Position numbers and translations under genes: made by a program. A stretch of 13,340 nucleotides of DNA from Paracoccaceae bacterium (GTDB taxonomy: Bacteria > Pseudomonadota > Alphaproteobacteria > Rhodobacterales > Rhodobacteraceae). How positions within the stretch are numbered: position 1 is the first letter of the stretch; every line of letters begins with the position of its first letter. The stretch covers positions 1 to 13,340 of the forward strand of contig JALSRF010000232.1 in NCBI GenBank assembly GCA_026984895.1, written 5' to 3'. A model generated the notes under the pieces. The model had not been told where the DNA came from, ran no database searches, and was given only the letters and a program-made list of their open reading frames with translations. Shown one piece after another: positions 1 to 7,007 of the stretch.

Positions 1-416
1 AGCTTGGAAAGAAGCCCTATCTGACGGCCGGTTGCGGCGGTTTCGTGGACATCACCGCCCATGCGAGAAAGATCGTCTTTTCCGGGCTTTTCGAGGCCGG
101 GGCCGATCTGGAACTGGGCGAAGACGCGCTGCGCGTCAGGGCGCCGGGAAAGTTCGTCAAGATGGTCGACGAGGTCGAACATGTGACCTTCTCGGGGCGC
201 CGCGCGCAGCAGATCGGGCAAGACGTGCTCTATGTGACCGAAAGATGCGTGATCCGGCTGGCCGAGGACGGGCTGGTGGCGAGCGAGATCATGCCCGGAA
301 TCGACCCGGCACGCGATATCGTCGAGGCATCGCAGGGCCGGGTGCGCATTGCCGCCGATGCCAGGGAAATGCCGCGCGCGCTACTGTCGCGCGCCCCGAT
401 GGAACTGCCGCTATGA
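1..416 (+). CDS. Acyl-CoA:acetate/3-ketoacid CoA-transferase, C-terminal part (5' end outside window)
   Basis: About 137 C-terminal residues are visible, read from base 3 (bases 1-2 finish a codon); the start lies upstream of the window. The protein would move CoA between a short-chain acyl-CoA or acetyl-CoA and a free carboxylate in the cytoplasm. The stretch TAGCGGFVDIT, followed by a KIVFSG segment, then KMVDEVEHVTFSG, VLYVTERCVIRL and APGID-like EIMPGIDPARDI near the end, matches the C-terminal domain of the single-chain YdiF/propionate CoA-transferase family (COG4670 type). The catalytic glutamate cannot be judged because it lies in or near the missing part. The stop codon overlaps the start of the following crotonase gene as ATGA (413-416), so the two are probably translationally coupled. 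Which acyl group is used is unknown. A fused alpha/beta 3-oxoacid CoA-transferase is the nearest alternative. Confidence 0.85.
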   Translation, partial: LGKKPYLTAGCGGFVDITAHARKIVFSGLFEAGADLELGEDALRVRAPGKFVKMVDEVEHVTFSGRRAQQIGQDVLYVTERCVIRLAEDGLVASEIMPGIDPARDIVEASQGRVRIAADAREMPRALLSRAPMELPL

Positions 417-1186
417 GTACGGTTCGCCTCATTTCCCACGGTGATCTTGCCGAATTGAGGGTCGAAAACCCGGACAGGCTCAACGCCTTCACGCCGGCCA
501 TGCTTGAAGCGCTTGAGCGCAACTGCGACGCGCTTGAACAGGACCCCCGCATACGCGCCGTGGTGGTCACCGCCGCGCCGGCGCGCGCCTTTTGCGCCGG
601 CGCCGACATCACTGCCTGGGCGGCGATGTCTCCTGCGGTTTTCGCCCGGCAATGGGTGCGCAGGGGCCACCGGGTTTTCGATCGCCTCGCGCGGCTGTCC
701 AGGCCCACCATTGCCGCCATCGGGGCCCATGCTTTCGGCGGCGGTCTGGAACTGGCCGCTGCCTGCGACATTCGCGTGATGTCCCCGACGGCGACCCTGG
801 CGCTGCCAGAGGCAAAGGTGGGCATCGTTCCGGGCTGGTCCGGTTCGCAAAGGCTGTTGCGGGTCTTGCCCGAACCGGTGGTAAGGGAAATGGCGCTTTT
901 CGGGCGCAGGATCGATGCGGCGCGCGCCCTTGCCCTGGGGTTTGCGGCCGAATTGGCCGAAGACACGAGCGCGGCCGCCTTCGCCCTGGCCGAACAGGTT
1001 GTCGGGCTGTCGCCCGCTTCCGTCGAAACCGCCAAATACATGATTCATGCGGCTGCGGGAGAAGACCGGGCAGCCATGGTCGAGGCGCTTGGCGGGGCGG
1101 CGGTGGCCGCTTCTGCCGAGCGCGCGGAAGGTGTTGCCGCATTTTTCGAAAAGCGCGCGCCCGACTTCAAGGGGACCGGGAAATGA
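413..1186 (+). CDS. Enoyl-CoA hydratase/isomerase (crotonase) family protein
   Basis: A 257-residue protein of the usual length for a single-domain crotonase, acting on acyl-CoA thioesters in the cytoplasm. The FCAGADI segment (residues 60-66) and the GGGLEL segment (109-114) form the oxyanion hole. Both glutamates typical of true hydratases appear to be present: Glu113 in GGGLEL and Glu133 in LPEAKVGIVPG. This favours hydration/dehydration of an enoyl/3-hydroxyacyl-CoA over isomerase, thiolesterase or decarboxylase variants, although crotonase substrates are not predictable from motifs. The chosen ATG at 413 overlaps the CoA-transferase stop as ATGA; an in-frame open region upstream of it has no crotonase-like sequence. 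The gene ends in another ATGA overlap with the aldehyde dehydrogenase gene. A role just after CoA activation is inferred from this coupling. No thiolase or acyl-CoA dehydrogenase is seen within the window. Confidence 0.9.
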   Translation: MSTVRLISHGDLAELRVENPDRLNAFTPAMLEALERNCDALEQDPRIRAVVVTAAPARAFCAGADITAWAAMSPAVFARQWVRRGHRVFDRLARLSRPTIAAIGAHAFGGGLELAAACDIRVMSPTATLALPEAKVGIVPGWSGSQRLLRVLPEPVVREMALFGRRIDAARALALGFAAELAEDTSAAAFALAEQVVGLSPASVETAKYMIHAAAGEDRAAMVEALGGAAVAASAERAEGVAAFFEKRAPDFKGTGK

Positions 1187-2721
1187 CCGAATTCAACGTG
1201 ATTGCCGCGGGGTCCGGCAACGAATTGCCCAAGCGCATCTTTCGGGCGCGTCATTTCATTGACGGGACATGGCGCAGCAGCGCCGCTGGGAAAACCGTTG
1301 AACGTTGCTCCCCCGCCCATGGGGGCGTTGTCAGCCGGATCGCGCTGGGCGGTAAGGCCGAAGTCGATGCGGCGATTGCCGCGGCGCGGCGGGCCTTCGA
1401 CAAGGATGGCTGGCCCCACCTGCCCGGTCGCGAACGCGCGGCCATTCTGCTTCGGGTGGCGCAGTTCATCGAGCGCGATCGCGACCGGATCGCGCGCATG
1501 GAAACGCTGGAATCCGGCAAGCCGATCTCGCAGGCCGAAGCCGAAATCGAAGGCGCGGCCGATCTCTGGCGCTATGCCGCCAGCCTGGCCCGGACGCTGC
1601 ACGGCGACAGTCACAATTCTCTGGGCTCCGACATGCTGGGCCTCGTGCTCAAGGAACCGGTGGGCGTGGTGTCGATCATCACGCCATGGAACTTTCCGTT
1701 CCTGATCGTCTCGCAGAAACTGCCATTCGCACTTGCTGCCGGATGCACCGCGGTGGTGAAACCCTCGGAACTGACGCCTTCGACAACGGTCATGCTGGGA
1801 GAACTGCTGGCCGAAGCCGGGATACCCCCCGGCGTGGTCAATATCGTTCTCGGGCTCGGTCATCCTGTGGGAACGGCGATGACCGCCGATGCCCGCGTCA
1901 ATATGGTGACCTTCACCGGTTCGACCGCCGTGGGCAAATCCATTGCCGCGACCGCCTCTGCCACGCTCAAGAAGGTATCGCTGGAGCTTGGCGGGAAGAA
2001 CCCGCAAGTGATCTTCCCCGACGCCGATCTGGAAAGCGCGGTCGATGCAATCGTTTTTGGCGTGTATTTCAATGCGGGCGAATGCTGCAATTCCGGTTCG
2101 CGGCTGATCGTGCACGAAGGGATCGCCGAAGAGGTCCTTTCCCGGGTGGTGGCGCTGTCGCGCAAAGTCCCCTTCGGCGACCCGCTCGACCCTGAAACCA
2201 GGGTCGGCGCGATCATTTCGTCCGCACATCACGACAAGATCGACGGTTACGTGCGCCAGGCGGTCGGGCAGGGGGCACGGCTGGAACTGGGCGGGCAGAC
2301 GTTCTGCGTGCCGGGACTGGACGGGCAGTTTTATCAGCCCACGGTCGTTTCCGGCCTGTCGGCGGACATGGCGATAGCCCGCGACGAGGTGTTCGGCCCG
2401 GTCCTGTCGGTGCTGAATTTCCGCAGCTTCGACGAAGCGATAGCGCTGGTCAACGACGCCGAATACGGTCTTTCGGCCGGGGTATGGAGCGACAACGTTC
2501 ACACCTGTCTCGACTTTGCACGAAAGGCCAGGGCGGGCACCGTCTGGACCAACACCTGGATGGACGGTTTTGCAGAGCTGCCTTTCGGCGGCGTTCGGGA
2601 AAGCGGGCTGGGGCGCGAACTCGGTCGCTACGGGTTGGAGGAATTCCTCGAGGTCAAGACCGTGACCATGCGAGTCGGTCATACGCGGAAACCTTGGGTG
2701 AATGTGGCGCCTCGCACATGA
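1183..2721 (+). CDS. NAD(P)-dependent aldehyde dehydrogenase
   Basis: A 512-residue cytoplasmic enzyme of the ALDH superfamily, which oxidises an aldehyde to a carboxylate with NAD+ or NADP+. Signature parts occur in order: TPWNFP with the oxyanion Asn170, VKPSE with Lys193, the coenzyme-binding FTGSTAVGK (244-252), the general base Glu268 in LELGGK, and the nucleophile Cys302 in GECCNSGSR. DEVFGP (401-406) and PFGGVRESG (467-475) follow. The catalytic set is complete, so it should be active. The ATG at 1183 overlaps the crotonase stop (ATGA) and has AAGGGGA at 1169-1175, seven bases upstream. It resembles betaine-aldehyde/sorbosone-type ALDHs, but the substrate cannot be assigned. Two adjacent cysteines at 301-302 occupy the active-site position. 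Its placement beside the CoA module suggests it makes the acid that is then CoA-activated. A 41-bp gap separates it from the transporter genes. Confidence 0.93.
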   Translation: MTEFNVIAAGSGNELPKRIFRARHFIDGTWRSSAAGKTVERCSPAHGGVVSRIALGGKAEVDAAIAAARRAFDKDGWPHLPGRERAAILLRVAQFIERDRDRIARMETLESGKPISQAEAEIEGAADLWRYAASLARTLHGDSHNSLGSDMLGLVLKEPVGVVSIITPWNFPFLIVSQKLPFALAAGCTAVVKPSELTPSTTVMLGELLAEAGIPPGVVNIVLGLGHPVGTAMTADARVNMVTFTGSTAVGKSIAATASATLKKVSLELGGKNPQVIFPDADLESAVDAIVFGVYFNAGECCNSGSRLIVHEGIAEEVLSRVVALSRKVPFGDPLDPETRVGAIISSAHHDKIDGYVRQAVGQGARLELGGQTFCVPGLDGQFYQPTVVSGLSADMAIARDEVFGPVLSVLNFRSFDEAIALVNDAEYGLSAGVWSDNVHTCLDFARKARAGTVWTNTWMDGFAELPFGGVRESGLGRELGRYGLEEFLEVKTVTMRVGHTRKPWVNVAPRT

Positions 2722-2749
2722 GCGGGGCGCAATCTGGACTGCGCAAACA

Positions 2750-2756
2750 GGGAGGA
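2750..2756 (+). promoter_or_regulatory. Strong Shine-Dalgarno site of the binding-protein gene
   Basis: GGGAGGA lies six bases upstream of the ATG at 2763 and is the best ribosome binding site in the window. It fixes the start of the substrate-binding protein and suits a protein needed in excess over its membrane partners. The rest of the 41-bp gap (2722-2762) shows no convincing -35/-10 pair by eye, but a GC-rich alphaproteobacterial promoter could be missed. Confidence 0.75.
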
Positions 2757-2762
2757 ACCAAG

Positions 2763-4007
2763 ATGCGTGGATTTTCAAGGATACTGGGCGCAGCGGCGCT
2801 TGCCGCCACGGCCGGAATGGCCTCGGCGGGCGATGTGGAGGTGCTTCACTGGTGGACATCGGGGGGCGAGGCTGCGGCGCTGAACGTGCTGCGCGAAGAC
2901 CTCCAGAAGCAGGGTATCGGCTGGCAGGACATGCCTGTTGCCGGTGGCGGCGGCACCCAGGCTATGACGGTGCTGCGTGCGCGTGTGACCGCCGGCAACC
3001 CGCCCACGGCGGTCCAGATGCTGGGCTTTGACATCACCGACTGGGCCAGGGAAGGCGCCCTGGCAAACCTCAACGATATTGCGGCGAAGAACGGGTGGGA
3101 TTCAGTGGTGCCGGCGGCATTGCAGAAGTTCTCGAAATTCGACGGCCAATGGGTTGCGGTGCCGGTGAACGTGCATTCGACCAACTGGGTTTGGGCCAAC
3201 AAGGCGATCATGGACAAGCTCGGCATTTCGCAGCCCGAGACCTGGGACGAATTCGTTGCTGCGCTCCAGGCCGCCAAGGATGCAGGCTATGTCGCGCTGG
3301 CCCATGGCGGCCAGGCCTGGCAGGAGGCCACGATCTTCGATGCGGTGGCGATGTCCACGGGCGGGCCGGATTTCTACAAGGCCGCGTTCATCGACCTTGA
3401 CGAAGATGCGCTGGGCTCTGACACGATGAAGACCGTGTTCGACCGCATGGCCACGCTGCGCGGCTTTGTCGATGACAACTTTTCGGGACGCGACTGGAAC
3501 CTTGCGACCGCCATGGTCATCAACGGCGAGGCGGCCTTCCAGTTGATGGGGGACTGGGCCAAGGGAGAGTTTCTGAATGCAGGCAAGCAGCCCGGCAAGG
3601 ATTTCCTCTGCTACCGCTTCCCCGGCACCCAGAACCAGGTCACCTTCAACTCGGACCAGTTCGCCATGTTCAGGCAGGGCGACAAGGTTTCTCCCGAGCA
3701 GGCCGCCCTGGCCGAAGCGATCCTGAGCCCCGGTTTCCAGATCGCCTTCAACAAGGTGAAGGGCTCGGTTCCGGCGCGCACCGATCTTGACGTGAGCGAA
3801 CTCGATGCCTGCGGGCAGCAGGGCTACAAGGAGTTCAAGGCAGCCGCAGCAAGCGGGAACCTTTACGGCTCCTTTGCCCATGGGCATGCCAACCCGGCAG
3901 CCGTGAAGAACGCGATGTACGATGTCATCACCGCGCATTTCAACGGTGAATACGACAGCGCCACCGCTGTGAAGGAACTGGTGACTGCCGTGCAGCTTGC
4001 CAGGTGA
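2763..4007 (+). CDS. Carbohydrate ABC transporter, periplasmic substrate-binding protein
   Basis: A 414-residue extracytoplasmic binding protein (family 1 solute-binding type) that captures a sugar or sugar-like compound for the adjacent permeases. A signal peptide is clear: a basic start (MRGFSR), a hydrophobic core through residues 8-20, and a probable cleavage after ASA at 22/23. No lipobox is seen. The mature N-terminus carries VLHWWTSGGE (27-36) and then MPVAGGGG (57-64), as in the glucose/mannose-binding group (Pseudomonas GtsA, Thermus glucose-binding protein). Cys283 and Cys350 in the mature part could form a disulfide. The start at 2763 is set by the GGGAGGA site. Although nearest to glucose binders by motif, the cluster holds no glucose-specific catabolic genes, so another polyhydroxylated ligand is quite possible. 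A stem-loop follows the stop codon. Confidence 0.92.
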   Translation: MRGFSRILGAAALAATAGMASAGDVEVLHWWTSGGEAAALNVLREDLQKQGIGWQDMPVAGGGGTQAMTVLRARVTAGNPPTAVQMLGFDITDWAREGALANLNDIAAKNGWDSVVPAALQKFSKFDGQWVAVPVNVHSTNWVWANKAIMDKLGISQPETWDEFVAALQAAKDAGYVALAHGGQAWQEATIFDAVAMSTGGPDFYKAAFIDLDEDALGSDTMKTVFDRMATLRGFVDDNFSGRDWNLATAMVINGEAAFQLMGDWAKGEFLNAGKQPGKDFLCYRFPGTQNQVTFNSDQFAMFRQGDKVSPEQAALAEAILSPGFQIAFNKVKGSVPARTDLDVSELDACGQQGYKEFKAAAASGNLYGSFAHGHANPAAVKNAMYDVITAHFNGEYDSATAVKELVTAVQLAR

Positions 4008-4028
4008 TTTCCGGCCACTCAATGGTCG

Positions 4029-4056
4029 GGATGGCGGCGGTCTTCTGCCGCCATCC
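4029..4056 (+). promoter_or_regulatory. Stem-loop between binding-protein and permease genes
   Basis: GGATGGCGGC (4029-4038) is perfectly complementary to GCCGCCATCC (4047-4056). A G-U pair and a G-C pair extend the stem inward to 12 pairs with a four-base TCTT loop. No T-run follows, so it does not look like a full intrinsic terminator. It sits in the 86-bp gap after the binding-protein stop. By analogy with malE-malF-type intergenic structures, it probably protects the upstream mRNA from 3' exonucleases or partly lowers downstream expression. That role is inferred. Confidence 0.7.
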
Positions 4057-4078
4057 ACACCCCAACATCCGCACCCCA

Positions 4079-4084
4079 TAAGGA
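4079..4084 (+). promoter_or_regulatory. Shine-Dalgarno site of the first permease gene
   Basis: TAAGGA lies nine bases before the ATG at 4094. This supports that start over other frames and shows that the first permease gene has its own initiation signal after the stem-loop. Confidence 0.6.
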
Positions 4085-4093
4085 TTTCGGGAC

Positions 4094-4996
4094 ATGTCGC
4101 AACTTGCTGGAGCGTCTGGTGCACGGCCGATGGACCGGCTGCGCGATGCGCTGCCCAGGATCGTCCTCAGTCCGAGCGTGGCCATTGTCGCCGTGTTCGT
4201 CTACGGGTTCATCCTGTTTACCATTTACCTGTCCTTCACCAACAGTCGCATCCTGCCGGATTACGAACTGGTGGGCTGGCGCAACTATCACAATCTGTTT
4301 CGCATTCGCGCCTGGAATACAGCCGTCGTCAACCTGGCGATCTTCGGCTTGCTCTATATCGCGATCTGCTGTTGCCTGGGGCTGTTTCTGGCGATCCTGC
4401 TTGACCAGCGCATCAGGGCCGAGGGGTTCATCCGCACGATCTATCTTTACCCCATGGCGCTGAGCTTCATCGTCACCGGTGTCGCCTGGAAGTGGTTTCT
4501 GAACCCCGGCATCGGATTGCAGGCGGTGGTGCGCGGCTGGGGGTTCGAGAATTTCAGCTTTACCTGGATCACGGATGGCAAGATGGCGATCTATACCATC
4601 GTCATTGCCGCCGTCTGGCAGACATCCGGCTTTGTCATGGCGATGTTCCTGGCGGGGCTGCGCGGCATAGACAACGAGATGCTGAAGGCCGCCCAGATCG
4701 ACGGGGCCTCCAGTTTCGTGCTCTATCGGCGCATTGTCATCCCGCAGCTTCGCCCCGCCTTCATGTCGGCCTTCGTTGTCCTCGCGCATATGGCGATCAA
4801 GTCCTACGATCTGGTGATCGCCCTGACCGGCGGCGGCCCCGGAACAGCCACCGAACTGCCGGCAACCTTCATGTATTCCTATACTTTCACGCGAAACCAG
4901 ATGGGCATTGGCGCCGCGTCCGCCGTCATCATGCTGATGACGATCGCGGCGATCATCGTGCCTTATCTGTGGTCGGAACTGCGGGAGAAGAAATGA
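4094..4996 (+). CDS. Carbohydrate ABC transporter permease (MalF/UgpA/GtsB type)
   Basis: A 300-residue inner-membrane protein, one of the two channel-forming subunits of the importer. Hydrophobic segments appear near residues 27-48, 78-104, 114-134, 166-188, 224-246 and 272-294, fitting six transmembrane helices. The cytoplasmic EAA loop that docks on the ATPase is visible at 195-221 (EMLKAAQIDGAS followed by RIVIPQLRP), with the family's invariant glycine. Length and the single N-terminal helix before the core match UgpA/GtsB rather than the longer enteric MalF. The start has TAAGGA upstream. Its stop overlaps the start of the second permease gene as ATGA, so the two subunits are probably made in equal amounts. 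Substrate choice is set mainly by the binding protein and cannot be read here. Confidence 0.93.
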   Translation: MSQLAGASGARPMDRLRDALPRIVLSPSVAIVAVFVYGFILFTIYLSFTNSRILPDYELVGWRNYHNLFRIRAWNTAVVNLAIFGLLYIAICCCLGLFLAILLDQRIRAEGFIRTIYLYPMALSFIVTGVAWKWFLNPGIGLQAVVRGWGFENFSFTWITDGKMAIYTIVIAAVWQTSGFVMAMFLAGLRGIDNEMLKAAQIDGASSFVLYRRIVIPQLRPAFMSAFVVLAHMAIKSYDLVIALTGGGPGTATELPATFMYSYTFTRNQMGIGAASAVIMLMTIAAIIVPYLWSELREKK

Positions 4997-5889
4997 TGCC
5001 GGGCGTTTCGATGGACAATCCCGTTGCGGCACGATCGAGGGGGTTCAGTCCCGGCCGGATCGTGCTGTATCTCATCCTCGGGCTGTTTTGCCTTTACTAC
5101 CTTCTGCCGCTCTACGTGATGGCGGTCAATTCGGTCAAGCCGCTCTCCGAGATCACTTCGGGCGGCATGATGTCCCTGCCCGACGAATGGACCCTTGCCC
5201 CATGGCGCGCCGCCTGGTCCCAGGCACAGGTCGGCGTGGAAGCCACCGGGCTGAGACCCTATTTCATGAACTCCATTCTCATGGTCGTGCCGGCCGTGGC
5301 GCTCAGCACCATCATGGGTGCGCTGAATGGATATGTCCTGACGAAATGGGCGTTTCGCGGCTCGACCGTTCTTTTCGGCCTGCTGCTCTTTGGCTGTTTC
5401 ATCCCGTTCCAGATGGTGCTGATTCCGATGGCGCGGATGTTGGGACTGATGGGGCTGGCCGGAAGCGTTGCCGGGCTGGTGTTTGTGCATGTGGTCTACG
5501 GGATCGGGTTCTCGACGCTCTATTTCCGCAACTACTATGCCGCCTTTCCGACAGAGCTGGTGCGCGCGGCCCAGATCGACGGAGCCGGGTTCTTTCGCAT
5601 TTTCTGGCGAATCCTGCTGCCCTCGTCGGGACCGATCGCCGTTGTCTGCATCATCTGGCAGTTCACCAATATCTGGAACGATTTCCTGTTCGGGGCCTCG
5701 TTTTCGGATTTCGACAGCCAGCCGATGACGGTGGCGCTCAACAACCTCGTGCAGTCCTCCACGGGCGTGCGCGAATACAACGTTCATTTTGCCGGGGCGA
5801 TCATGGCAGCCCTGCCGACGCTGCTTGTCTATATCGTTGCCGGTCGCTTCTTCGTTCGCGGTCTCATGGCCGGCTCGGTGAAAGGATAG
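4993..5889 (+). CDS. Carbohydrate ABC transporter permease (MalG/UgpE/GtsC type)
   Basis: A 298-residue inner-membrane subunit that pairs with the preceding permease. Transmembrane segments are seen near residues 22-46, 93-115, 124-148, 155-176, 213-232 and 267-289. The EAA loop is at 188-214 (ELVRAAQIDGAG followed by RILLPSSGP). After the fifth helix comes NIWNDFLFG (226-234), characteristic of the MalG group. The start is chosen at 4993, in the ATGA overlap with the first permease. A second ATG at 4996 fits the GGGAG at 4983-4987 equally well, and a third lies at 5011; the difference is only one to six residues. An open reading region continues upstream in the same frame but overlaps the first permease and carries no membrane segments of this family. 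The gene ends five bases before the ATPase gene. Confidence 0.92.
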   Translation: MMPGVSMDNPVAARSRGFSPGRIVLYLILGLFCLYYLLPLYVMAVNSVKPLSEITSGGMMSLPDEWTLAPWRAAWSQAQVGVEATGLRPYFMNSILMVVPAVALSTIMGALNGYVLTKWAFRGSTVLFGLLLFGCFIPFQMVLIPMARMLGLMGLAGSVAGLVFVHVVYGIGFSTLYFRNYYAAFPTELVRAAQIDGAGFFRIFWRILLPSSGPIAVVCIIWQFTNIWNDFLFGASFSDFDSQPMTVALNNLVQSSTGVREYNVHFAGAIMAALPTLLVYIVAGRFFVRGLMAGSVKG

Positions 5890-5894
5890 GAAAC

Positions 5895-7004
5895 ATGGGC
5901 TTTCTCGACATTACCCGCGCCACCAAATCCTACGGTGCGCTAAAGGTCCTGCATGAAACCGATATCTCGGTGGAAGAGGGCGAATTCCTGGTGCTGGTCG
6001 GCCCGTCGGGCTGTGGCAAGTCCACGCTTCTGAACATGATTGCGGGACTGGAGGAGGTCACGTCCGGCGATATTGCGATCCGGGGACGCAGCATGAAAGG
6101 GGTAAAGCCCGCAGATCGCAATATCGCGATGGTGTTCCAGTCCTATGCGCTGTATCCCAACATGAGCGTGCGCGGCAACATCAGCTTCGGGATGGAGATG
6201 CACGGCATCGCCAGGCCCGAGCGCGAACGGCGCATCGCCGAAGTGGCCGAACTTCTCCAGATCGGTCAGTTGCTCGACCGCAAGCCCGGTCAGCTTTCGG
6301 GGGGACAGCGGCAGCGGGTCGCCATGGGCCGTGCGCTGGTGCGCGAGCCGGACGTATTCCTGTTCGACGAACCGCTTTCGAACCTCGATGCCAAGCTGCG
6401 CGTTGATATGCGTACCGAAATCAAGAAGCTGCACCAGAAGCTCGGGACCACCATCATTTACGTCACCCACGATCAGATCGAGGCATTGACGCTTTCGACC
6501 CGCATTGCGGTGATGTACGACGGCCATGTTCAACAACTCGGGACGCCCAGGGAAATCTACGACAATCCGGCCAACATGTTCGTTGCCGGTTTCATGGGAT
6601 CGCCTTCGATGAATCTCTTTCCGGCCAGGGTCGTGGCAGGCCGCGATGGGCCCGCCGCCGAGATCGTGCTGGCCGGCGGTGGTTCGGCGCAGTTGCCCTT
6701 CGCTCAGGGTCGCATGACCGATCAGGTCGGGCGCGAGATCGTGCTGGGCATTCGCCCCGAGGCGATTACCGACCGGGACGGTGCCGATCGCAACAGCCGC
6801 GCCGTGCACGAGGTCGAAGCGCTGGTCGAGATTACCGAGCCTGCCGGTTCGGACACTTTCGTGGCGACCCAGATCGGCGGCAGGGATGTGACCGGGCGTT
6901 TGCGCGCCGATGTGCAGGTTGCTGCCGGGCAACGCTTTTCCTTTGCCTTCAACATGGAAAAGGCCGTGGCCTTCGATCCTCGGACCGAAAGGCGCATCGG
7001 ATAA
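5895..7004 (+). CDS. Sugar ABC transporter ATPase (MalK/UgpC/MsmK type)
   Basis: A 369-residue cytoplasmic ATPase that powers the importer as a homodimer. The nucleotide-binding domain is complete: Walker A GPSGCGKST (36-44), Q-loop Gln82, ABC signature LSGGQ (134-138), Walker B FLFDEP (155-160) with Asp158 and Glu159, D-loop SNLD (162-165) and switch His192 in VTHDQ. The regulatory TOBE/OB region follows from about residue 240, including LGIRPEAI (284-291), as in ATPases that serve carbohydrate or glycerol-phosphate importers. The Shine-Dalgarno AAGGA (5882-5886) lies just before the previous gene's stop, with the ATG at 5895. Only three bases separate its stop from the first GMC gene, tying transport to the oxidation block. 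ATPases of this class can sometimes serve several importers, but here the full set is present. Confidence 0.95.
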   Translation: MGFLDITRATKSYGALKVLHETDISVEEGEFLVLVGPSGCGKSTLLNMIAGLEEVTSGDIAIRGRSMKGVKPADRNIAMVFQSYALYPNMSVRGNISFGMEMHGIARPERERRIAEVAELLQIGQLLDRKPGQLSGGQRQRVAMGRALVREPDVFLFDEPLSNLDAKLRVDMRTEIKKLHQKLGTTIIYVTHDQIEALTLSTRIAVMYDGHVQQLGTPREIYDNPANMFVAGFMGSPSMNLFPARVVAGRDGPAAEIVLAGGGSAQLPFAQGRMTDQVGREIVLGIRPEAITDRDGADRNSRAVHEVEALVEITEPAGSDTFVATQIGGRDVTGRLRADVQVAAGQRFSFAFNMEKAVAFDPRTERRIG

Positions 7005-7007
7005 GCC

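Noticed and set aside
592..1182. An in-frame upstream extension of the ALDH reading frame through the crotonase gene
   Set aside because: The extension overlaps a complete crotonase, has shadow-frame composition, and the ALDH family N-terminus begins after the ATG at 1183, which has a good ribosome site.
2727..2744. A 5-bp inverted repeat (GCGCA / TGCGC, 8-base spacer) before the binding-protein gene, considered as a LacI operator
   Set aside because: It is too short, lacks the central CG with close half-sites typical of LacI operators, and is easily produced by chance in GC-rich sequence.
1045..2859. A 604-codon open frame on the minus strand, antisense to the ALDH gene
   Set aside because: The translation is rich in Arg, His, Gly and Pro with no recognisable domain, and the + strand carries a complete ALDH with all catalytic residues. 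Long antisense frames are expected in GC-rich DNA.
4029..4056. Reading the stem-loop as an intrinsic terminator ending a binding-protein-only transcript
   Set aside because: No T-run follows the stem (the next bases are ACACCCC), and the permease and ATPase genes needed by the binding protein lie directly downstream with no visible promoter of their own.
3102..5032. Long minus-strand open frames opposite the transporter genes (337-340 codons)
   Set aside because: They mirror well-supported binding-protein and permease genes, have low-complexity composition, and show no family motifs.
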